A program made the position numbers and the translations under genes. A stretch of 64,000 bases of DNA from CAYVQU01 sp964453155 (GTDB lineage: Bacteria > Chloroflexota > Anaerolineae > Anaerolineales > UBA11858): the NCBI GenBank assembly GCA_964453155.1, contig CAYVQU010000007.1, positions 4,429 through 68,428 on the forward strand, read 5' to 3'. The notes beneath the pieces were generated by a model. The model did no database searches, was not told the DNA's origin, and saw only the letters and a list, made by a program, of their open reading frames with translations. This document shows positions 53,969 to 61,184 of the stretch, piece by piece. Position 1 is the first letter of the stretch. Each line of letters begins with the position of its first letter.

Positions 53969-54481
53969 TTATTCTCTAACCGCGGCGAATAACTCTTGTA
54001 AATCTTCCATGGTTCCTACCGGGCCATGGGTAGGGCGTCGAATTGGGTTGTGCCCTCAAAAGCTTCGAATACTGCCCGGCCTTCAGCACTGCGATGAAGG
54101 TTGAGCAATAGGTCGAAAATCTGTCGGGATAATTCATCATCCATGTCGGGGCGGGCCAAAACAATGTGGCGCGGTACCGCTGGCGTTTCGGCAATGATCC
54201 GCCAGGGGTTGAAAATGCTCTATGGACCAGGCGGGGTCTCCGGCCACATCTCCTAGTACTAAAACTTGGCTAGGCGTTAAATCCGTAGGGGCCTCAATTT
54301 CAGTCGAAGGCGGGGTTGCCCCGCGGTCCTGACAAGCTGCCAGGACCAAAATTAAGCCAATACTTAGGATAAAAACCAGGAAATGAACCCAAAATTTGTT
54401 GCTCAAATCAAAATCCAATAAAAAATTAAAGTTTATCTGTTCACTCGGTTTCAGTTGGGGCTTCCAACCGGATGGTGACAT
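53969..54481 (-). pseudogene. Remnant of a PhnD-like binding lipoprotein
   Basis: The N-terminal part has a lipoprotein signal (FILSIGLILVLAAC lipobox) and the start of a mature phosphonate/phosphate-binding-like protein (DPAWSIEHFQPLAD). In a second frame the typical C-terminal part follows at once: RIIAETPAVPRHIVLARPDM, ELSRQIFDLLLNLHRSAEGR, VFEAFEGTTQFDAL. A third frame then carries MEDLQELFAAVRE and a stop at 53969. Frame changes lie near 54205-54215 and near 54025-54035, and the whole middle of the roughly 290-residue family is missing. It overlaps the end of the upstream receptor gene. It was probably once a periplasmic binding partner of a neighbouring receptor. Confidence 0.75.
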
Positions 54482-57200
54482 CGTAAAGCCCTAATGCATC
54501 GCGCATTTCTTGAATGGTTGATCTCAGAACTGTATTGACATCCAGGGTCTCACGAACCTTCGATGTGATTTCGGCTGTTCGCTGTTCTTGGGCTGCCCGG
54601 AACTGGGTTACCTCTAACAGGCGAGCGTTATCTAACGCCAGGGCTAAACGCTCAGCAATATCATTGACTAGCTCCACCATTTCGGGGGTTATTTCTTCGT
54701 TATCTACAGATAGATCGATGCTACCCAGGACTGTGTCCCGTAAGATAATTGGGATATCAAGTCGATTTGAACCATTTTCTTCTTGTGATGCGGTCTCAAA
54801 TATGGGCTGAATTTGGGCCTCGTGATACCGATAACCACTGCTGGCCAGTGATCTTTGAGTCCATTCTTGCCACGATCGCCGGGTATATTCACCGTAGGCA
54901 CTCTGCAATTCTTCGACCGTAAATTGGAGCTCGGATAATAACTGGTTATTACGGATTGCGATGGCTAATTGATCGGCCATAACTTGCAAAACAACGATAT
55001 CCTCATCGTCGAACGCGCCTTGTTCCGTGCTTTGGACATCCAAAGCGCCAATAATGGTTTCACCGACTTTTAGCGGTAAGGCCATTTCTGATCGGGTTTC
55101 GGGGAGGAGCGGATGGGCAAAGTGAGTAACATCTAACCCCACATCCAGGGCAATATGAGGTCGCCCGGTGGCGGTGGTATCACCTACAATCCCAACTTCG
55201 CCTACCTTAAGTTTGTGGTTTTGGGCTAACATTTGCTGGCCGCCTTCACTGCTGGCCGCCTGAAGAACGGCAAACTCCCCCGGTGCATCCAGCAGGAATA
55301 TCGCAGCATGGTAAAACCCAAATCGATCCTCAACCAAATCTACGGCGTTACTCAATAAGGTGTCCAAATCAGAGGCCGCGCTGGCATCGCGGGCAATTTC
55401 AGCCGCAGTTTGAAGTTGTAATGCCCGGCGTTCCAATTCAAGGGTACGATCCGTTACTTGCGATTCCAGCCCAGAGAGTAGATTACGCATCTGGGCCGTC
55501 ATACTATTAAATGTTCCAGCCAGCCGGCCAATCTCATCTTCGGCCACGATGGGCACTTGAATTGTCAGGTCACCAGCTGATATCCGTTCAACCAACTCAG
55601 TCAGATTACTGATCGGCGCACCAATTAAGCGCGCCGCCCAAATCGCGGCAATAGTCACAATCCCGGTAATCACGATCCCCATCACCAAATTGAACCGGGT
55701 TTGGGTACCCGCGGCAACCAAAAAAGTTTCTTGGGGCTGGAAGAAGGCGACTTTCCAGGGGCGATTTTCAAGCCGATAAACGGCCACCTGGCTGGTTTCT
55801 GCTAACCAATCGTTGGCTTCTAGAGCAAAAACGGGCGTTGTCTTGGCGTTGTTTAGTCTGTCTTCAAGAGCTGGCTGGTTGATGGTTAGGTTATCGACTG
55901 TATCGTTGGGTAACCGCTGGGAGTCAACAAGATTTTCAAGTCTGGCTGAATTAAATGGAACAACCGATTTGAATTGGTTCTCCGGGTTGCTACCATGGGC
56001 CAATTGAATATTCAAATCATCAAAAAGGACGCCAAACGAGTTTTCACCACCAGCTTCATTTCGTTCTGCAATCAGGTCTTGTAGGATCGCGGCATCGTAA
56101 CGCACAATCAATAAGCCCAAAGGTTTGTCGCCAATTGATTTAGTTCCTGCTGCGAAATATAAGCTGGAACTCTGTTCGCCTTCATCCAGCATAACCGGCG
56201 AGATGAAGGGGAGATCGGCCACCAAAGCAATTTGCAGGTTTTGTACTACGGTTGGGTTTAAACCCAAGTATTCGGGGATTTGAGTTGTTGACTGAGGGTA
56301 ACTGGCGATCGTATTCCCATCGCGATCTAGTAAATGGTATGACTTGATATAGTCTGGATTCTTGCTGGTTAAAAGCTGCAAGGTATTGATGACCCCGCTC
56401 CTGAGAATATTGAGACCTTCGGGAGGCAGTTCAAGCGTGCTGCGGAAAATGTCGATTTGGGCGTCTGATTGAATAATATCCAGGTTATCCTGAATGAATT
56501 GGTCAATTTCACCCCCGGTATGACTGGCAACCAGAGCCAGATTTTGGCTAGCAACATCGGTCAGTGCATTACGGGAGGCAACATTATTGATATAGATCAG
56601 AAAACTGAGGGGAATAATTGCCACCCCAATAAACATAACCAATAATTTTGCCAGCATTGTGAAACTAGAAAACCGTCGAATTAAGACCGTCGCCCCTAAT
56701 GCCAAGATAGAAATAACTGCAATCGGAATAATTATCTCTGAGTTGGGCATCGCGGGGCGCCCAGTATTCCCGTACAAATCCAAAATGATCCCGGCAATCC
56801 CACCAACAGCGCCTAAGAATATAGCCCGGGGGAGGTTGTGCCGCGGTAGGGTAAACCCGCCAACTGCCCCAACCACCAGGGGAATGCTGAACAGCATAAT
56901 CCACCCATAACCAGCCACCAAAAAAGAAATTAATGGAATGAAAAGGCTGATACCAAATAGTAAAAACCATATTCCTTGAATAGCTTTCCCTCGCCGGCAT
57001 AGGATCGTTGCCCAAATACTAATAATCGCAACGCTCAGGGTAATGGCTGCGATCCCCTGCATGGGGATAATACTCCGGTTGAACCCCACCGTAGCCAATG
57101 TGGCTGTAAAAATTACGTGCAAGCCAGCCAATAGTGCTGAAATACGCAGCGCTAGACGGGGGTTGGGCGATTGATTAGGGATGAGAGATTGTGTAGTCAT
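54441..57200 (-). CDS. Multi-TM/dCache/HAMP/GAF receptor, no output domain
   Basis: 919 residues. About six helices in residues 18-178, a seventh at 184-206, a large extracytoplasmic dCache domain (about 207-500; SYHLLDRDGNTIASYPQSTT, PLGLLIVRYDAAILQDLIAE), another helix (about 505-530) and a HAMP (about 530-585). Then come a receptor-type GAF (about 615-765: FGFYHAAIFLLDAPGEFAVL, LLPETRSEMALPLKVGETII), a compressed GAF (RLDIPIILRDTVLGSIDLSV) and the tail ITSKVRETLDVNTVLRSTIQ. No output domain. Architecture parallels the gene at 44264 but the input halves are not close copies. No strong ribosome site precedes ATG 57200. Confidence 0.85.
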   Translation of the reverse strand: MTTQSLIPNQSPNPRLALRISALLAGLHVIFTATLATVGFNRSIIPMQGIAAITLSVAIISIWATILCRRGKAIQGIWFLLFGISLFIPLISFLVAGYGWIMLFSIPLVVGAVGGFTLPRHNLPRAIFLGAVGGIAGIILDLYGNTGRPAMPNSEIIIPIAVISILALGATVLIRRFSSFTMLAKLLVMFIGVAIIPLSFLIYINNVASRNALTDVASQNLALVASHTGGEIDQFIQDNLDIIQSDAQIDIFRSTLELPPEGLNILRSGVINTLQLLTSKNPDYIKSYHLLDRDGNTIASYPQSTTQIPEYLGLNPTVVQNLQIALVADLPFISPVMLDEGEQSSSLYFAAGTKSIGDKPLGLLIVRYDAAILQDLIAERNEAGGENSFGVLFDDLNIQLAHGSNPENQFKSVVPFNSARLENLVDSQRLPNDTVDNLTINQPALEDRLNNAKTTPVFALEANDWLAETSQVAVYRLENRPWKVAFFQPQETFLVAAGTQTRFNLVMGIVITGIVTIAAIWAARLIGAPISNLTELVERISAGDLTIQVPIVAEDEIGRLAGTFNSMTAQMRNLLSGLESQVTDRTLELERRALQLQTAAEIARDASAASDLDTLLSNAVDLVEDRFGFYHAAIFLLDAPGEFAVLQAASSEGGQQMLAQNHKLKVGEVGIVGDTTATGRPHIALDVGLDVTHFAHPLLPETRSEMALPLKVGETIIGALDVQSTEQGAFDDEDIVVLQVMADQLAIAIRNNQLLSELQFTVEELQSAYGEYTRRSWQEWTQRSLASSGYRYHEAQIQPIFETASQEENGSNRLDIPIILRDTVLGSIDLSVDNEEITPEMVELVNDIAERLALALDNARLLEVTQFRAAQEQRTAEITSKVRETLDVNTVLRSTIQEMRDALGLYDVTIRLEAPTETE

Positions 57201-57210
57201 ACGGTTTTTA

Positions 57211-59463
57211 TTACTTGCGAGTCGGATCGATGACGATTGAGGCGTCGGCCACGTTGGGTAATTGGCCTAGTTCGCGCACTGCGGTGCGAATAATGCTGTC
57301 GATATCAATCGCCCGTGAAAGTCGATTTGAAATCTCACTAACGGTTTGTTCATGCTCGGCCCGTTTTTGGGTTTCATCGAGCAACCGGGCATTATCAAGG
57401 GCAATCGCTACTTGACTGATGGAATCTTGAACTAAATTTAAGTCTTCAGGTGCCCACGGGAGATCGGTTGCTTCTCGGCGAAGCATAATGGTGCCCAGAT
57501 GTTGATCGCGCAGTGTAATCGGTACGGAGAGAATATGGCCATTTTCAGCGCTCAAGATTTGGGGTTGATGACGGTTTTGGTGATCCAAGATGCTAATTTG
57601 CTCAGTGCTTGCTGGGGTAACTCGCACTCGATCAAAATAGTAAGCCCGAGGTTGCCCGGTTAATCGGCGGCTCCAGCCTAATCGCATTTCTCTCCCTTGG
57701 GTTTGGAGCAACTCGTCCACCGCACTCTGACTTTGTTCAAGCAATCGGGCATTCTCGATTGCCAAAGAAATTTGGTCGGCTAATACTTGCAATACTTCAA
57801 CATCGGGACCAGAGAATGCCGCGGGTTCGGTAGACTGCACATCTAAAACGCCAATTACCCGTGACCGGATCTTGAGTGGCAAAGCCATCTCAGAACGAGT
57901 ATTTGGCAAGTCGGGGTTATCAAAGAAATAGGCATCCGAACCAACATCCAGGGCAATCCTGGGTAATCCAGTTGAAGCTACATATCCCACAACCCCACTT
58001 TGCCCGACTTCAAGTTTGTGCCCTCGGGACAGCATTTTCTGCCCCCCAATACTGTTGGCCGCTTGTAATACAGCAAATTGGCGGACATTGTCGAGCAAAA
58101 AGATACCGGTATGATAAAAATCAAAGTGATCTGAAATCAGTTCGGCGGTGTATATCAACATTTCATCCAAGTTACGGATGGCGGCAGTTTCTCGGGCAAC
58201 CAAGGCGGTGGCTTCCAATTGGCGGCTACGACGTTCAAGCGAACTAGTCCGATCCAAAACCTGGGTTTCTAGCGAGCGATAAAGTTGAGACAAATCATCC
58301 GCCATCTGGTTGAATGTAAAAGATAATTGTCCAATTTCGTCATTACGGTCAACTTGGGCGCGGTGGTCCCATTTTCCTTGGGCAAACTGGGCGGTTATTT
58401 CGGTCAGGTTGATCAGGGGCTTAACCAATCGTTGGGTTCCGATTAGGGTTGCGATGATCACAAATAAACCCAAGGTTACTGCGATCCCTACGATAAAAAC
58501 ACCTAACGAATTTAAGCGCCCAAAAGCCACCGAAGTGGGTATTTCAATGACCAATCCAGCCCCTAATGATGGTAACCAGGTGTAATCAGTAATTACCGTT
58601 TCTCCAGAGAAGGATGATATGGTACTAATTTTGTGTTGACTACCTGGCGTTCGAAAAGTGTAAACATCTCGGAATGGCAGGAGGACTTCGGTTTGGCTGT
58701 TCGTCGGTTGCCGGACGGTTAAGGTTTCTTGGTAGGGGTCGATCCCAATAAATTCATTTTGAGCCGTAATAATGTAACTGCTTGCTTGGGGATAATTTCG
58801 AGAAACCTCGTTTAAGAAATTTTGAATACTCAATGAACCAGAGTACCCAAATATTGTCGCAACCAACACATCATCTTGATAAATAGGTACACTAGTGACA
58901 ACGACCAGTTCATCTGATGTTAAAGGTCCAGGGCCAAATTCGGCGATCGAACCAGCTTTGGATGACAATGTCTCATAAAAATTGGTATTGGCAACAGACT
59001 GCTTGTGCCACTCTGGGCGGGTGGCAATAAAAATCTCTCCAGAGGGGATGGTGATGAAAAATTCATTGAAGAGTAGTTGGTCTCCAGATTTGGTGGTAGC
59101 CTGCAACTTTTCTAGAATTGCATCTTTTGCCGCAATGAACTCATAGTTTGATGCAATTCGAATACGGGTGGCTGTCATTAGCTCTTCCTGAAAATCTTCA
59201 TTGCGGGCGGCGAGATCCAGGCGGATAATTTTGGTGGTCAACCAAGAATCGATGTCCAGGGCAAAGCGGTTCAAGTTAGTAAATAACTGCGTATTATTTT
59301 GATCCTGTAAAGCTGTTCGAGCAAGAACATAAGTAACGCCCCCCATAATCATCACGGCAATAAGCGTGATCGGCAGCACAATGAATAGAAATGTATTACG
59401 AGCTCGACCGCTAAATCGGGGAACCGGTTCTAGGGGAGAATTAAAGTTTGGAGTGGATGCCAT
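57211..59463 (-). CDS. dCache-HAMP-GAF receptor, no output domain
   Basis: 750 residues. Helix 1 (about 24-47), a dCache domain (about 50-320: FFITIPSGEIFIATRPEWHK, VVVTSVPIYQDDVLVATIFG), helix 2 (about 322-345), HAMP (345-400), a coiled coil, a receptor-type GAF (about 425-575: FDFYHTGIFLLDNVRQFAVL, DLPNTRSEMALPLKIRSRVI), a compressed GAF (LSVPITLRDQHLGTIMLRRE, PWAPEDLNLVQD) and the tail ISNRLSRAIDIDSIIRTAVR. No output domain. Its dCache aligns well with that of the gene at 61181, which helps show where that gene really continues. AGAAGG lies five bases before the start. Confidence 0.87.
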   Translation of the reverse strand: MASTPNFNSPLEPVPRFSGRARNTFLFIVLPITLIAVMIMGGVTYVLARTALQDQNNTQLFTNLNRFALDIDSWLTTKIIRLDLAARNEDFQEELMTATRIRIASNYEFIAAKDAILEKLQATTKSGDQLLFNEFFITIPSGEIFIATRPEWHKQSVANTNFYETLSSKAGSIAEFGPGPLTSDELVVVTSVPIYQDDVLVATIFGYSGSLSIQNFLNEVSRNYPQASSYIITAQNEFIGIDPYQETLTVRQPTNSQTEVLLPFRDVYTFRTPGSQHKISTISSFSGETVITDYTWLPSLGAGLVIEIPTSVAFGRLNSLGVFIVGIAVTLGLFVIIATLIGTQRLVKPLINLTEITAQFAQGKWDHRAQVDRNDEIGQLSFTFNQMADDLSQLYRSLETQVLDRTSSLERRSRQLEATALVARETAAIRNLDEMLIYTAELISDHFDFYHTGIFLLDNVRQFAVLQAANSIGGQKMLSRGHKLEVGQSGVVGYVASTGLPRIALDVGSDAYFFDNPDLPNTRSEMALPLKIRSRVIGVLDVQSTEPAAFSGPDVEVLQVLADQISLAIENARLLEQSQSAVDELLQTQGREMRLGWSRRLTGQPRAYYFDRVRVTPASTEQISILDHQNRHQPQILSAENGHILSVPITLRDQHLGTIMLRREATDLPWAPEDLNLVQDSISQVAIALDNARLLDETQKRAEHEQTVSEISNRLSRAIDIDSIIRTAVRELGQLPNVADASIVIDPTRK

Positions 59464-59514
59464 AATTGCCTTCTGCGAGTTGGGAGGCTGGTATGTGATA
59501 ATTCTTCGCTCAAA

Positions 59515-59542
59515 ATCGAGCAGGATGACAATCCTGCTCGAT
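59515..59542 (-). terminator. Hairpin terminator after the 59550 gene
   Basis: ATCGAGCAGGAT (59515-59526) and ATCCTGCTCGAT (59531-59542) form a perfect 12-base stem with a four-base loop, eight bases after the minus-strand stop at 59550. On that strand it is followed by TTTTG. It is a moderate intrinsic terminator that may separate the first two receptor genes from the rest. Confidence 0.65.
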
Positions 59543-59549
59543 CCATTAC

Positions 59550-61184
59550 TTACTCTGGATCGGTAGTTTCGAGTTGTATCAAACCATCGGTGGCTTGCAA
59601 AGTTTGTCCTAATTCACTCAATGTCGTTTGAAGAATGGTATCGATATTGGTTGATGTCCAAGCTTTACCGGTGAGTTCTGAAACGATCCGGTCGTGTTGC
59701 GCGGTGCGTTGCGTTTCTTCCACCAGCCTTACATTTTCAAGTGCTAAGGCAGCTTGGGTTGAAACGGCTTCGACAAAAGCTTGATCTTCGGGGGTCCAAG
59801 GCCCTTGATTGCTTTCAAGTTGGATATTGCCAATGACTTGATCGCGCAACACCAGGGGGTGACTGATCCGTGAAACCTGGGCTGAATCGTCAGCTGTGGC
59901 CGCCGCCTGACTTTCGAAAGAAAATATCAGATCTTGTTCCTTGGCGATTACTTGGGTCCAAGCTTCACCGAGGTATTGTTGGTGTAAACGCTGGATCTCT
60001 GCCAGGTTTGTCTGTGACTGCTGGAATAAACGGGCGTTTTCCAGGGCAGTTGCCAAACCATCGGCAACCCCTTGCAACACAATAATATCGTCCTGGTCAA
60101 AGGCTTCCGCTTCAGCCGACTGGATGGTCAACGCACCTAATACTTGCGGACCACTAATCATCGGCAAGGCTAATTCTGAACGGGTTTCTGGTAAATGCGG
60201 ATTCTCAAACCGTACTGCGTCTTGACCGACATCTAACGCAATCCTGGCCTGACGTCTAGAGATGGACCAACCGATCATCGAGGTCCCCCCAATGGGCAGG
60301 CTGTGGCGGCTGGCTATCATCGCCTCGCCAGCTATGCCAGTTCCGGCCCGCAATACAGCGTATAAGCCCGAAGTATCAATCAGGAACACCCCAACATAAT
60401 AAAGGTTGAAACGCTCTTGCACTAAATCCACAACCTGCTGGAACAACCGTTCTGGATCAAGTTCAGCACTGATTGTGCGGGAAATTTCAGCGGCTGTTCG
60501 TACCTGCACTTCACGTCGTTCGAGTTCCTGGGTGCGACGTTCGAGCCGCTGACGGTCAGCTTCCAGATCCGTGGCCAGCTGGCGACCGCGCTGGAGACTG
60601 CGGTTCAGCCCGTTGACGATTGCACCCAAGCATAAGATGATCAGCACGCTTACGGCTAGTACCGGAATACTGGTGCTAATCCAAGATGAAAAAACAACCG
60701 GTTCGAAAACGCCGGTAATATCAGGGGGCGCAACAATCCCGCGGTTCATCGCCCATCCCATACTAATCAGGGTTGCCAGGCTAAAGATTGCCGCAGCAAA
60801 CCCTTGCCAGGCTCCAAGAAATAAAGCTGTCAAAATGATAAACCCGAGCAGCCAGACGCGGGTATCACCCGCAGTGCCGTATTGCAACCCCGAAATAATG
60901 CCAAAGGCATACAGCATGAAAAGCATCACACTTGCCCGTAGCGTGTAGGGGAGGTTGGGCGAGAAGGCGATGATGGCAATACTGACGAATGCCGCGGTGT
61001 AAACAATGGCCCACCCCCAAGTGCCATTTTGAAAGGCCAGGACCATATTGATAGCATAGGCCGCGGAACCTACCAGTACCGCACCAAAAAGGGTGAGTGC
61101 TACGATGCGTTCGCGCCAATATTGAACTTCATTTTCAGAGGTTGCCGTGCGGGGGGTTAGTAAGTTGCTGAAGTATCTTCTCAT
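59550..61184 (-). CDS. Membrane GAF receptor, 6-TM input, no output domain
   Basis: 544 residues. Six hydrophobic helices in about 26-195, a basic coiled coil (LEADRQRLERRTQELERREV), a receptor-type GAF (about 240-390: FNLYYVGVFLIDTSGLYAVL, HLPETRSELALPMISGPQVL), a compressed GAF (ISHPLVLRDQVIGNIQLESN, PWTPEDQAFVEA) and the tail LTGKAWTSTNIDTILQTTLS. No output domain. The start overlaps the previous gene's stop by an ATGA junction and has GGGAGGA nine bases upstream. It belongs to the same subtype as the proteins at 42531 and 47139. Confidence 0.85.
   Translation of the reverse strand: MRRYFSNLLTPRTATSENEVQYWRERIVALTLFGAVLVGSAAYAINMVLAFQNGTWGWAIVYTAAFVSIAIIAFSPNLPYTLRASVMLFMLYAFGIISGLQYGTAGDTRVWLLGFIILTALFLGAWQGFAAAIFSLATLISMGWAMNRGIVAPPDITGVFEPVVFSSWISTSIPVLAVSVLIILCLGAIVNGLNRSLQRGRQLATDLEADRQRLERRTQELERREVQVRTAAEISRTISAELDPERLFQQVVDLVQERFNLYYVGVFLIDTSGLYAVLRAGTGIAGEAMIASRHSLPIGGTSMIGWSISRRQARIALDVGQDAVRFENPHLPETRSELALPMISGPQVLGALTIQSAEAEAFDQDDIIVLQGVADGLATALENARLFQQSQTNLAEIQRLHQQYLGEAWTQVIAKEQDLIFSFESQAAATADDSAQVSRISHPLVLRDQVIGNIQLESNQGPWTPEDQAFVEAVSTQAALALENVRLVEETQRTAQHDRIVSELTGKAWTSTNIDTILQTTLSELGQTLQATDGLIQLETTDPE

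Noticed and set aside
54137..54481. A genuine small lipoprotein gene
   Set aside because: The lipobox is convincing, but the homologous C-terminus continues in two other frames, so a decayed gene explains it better.
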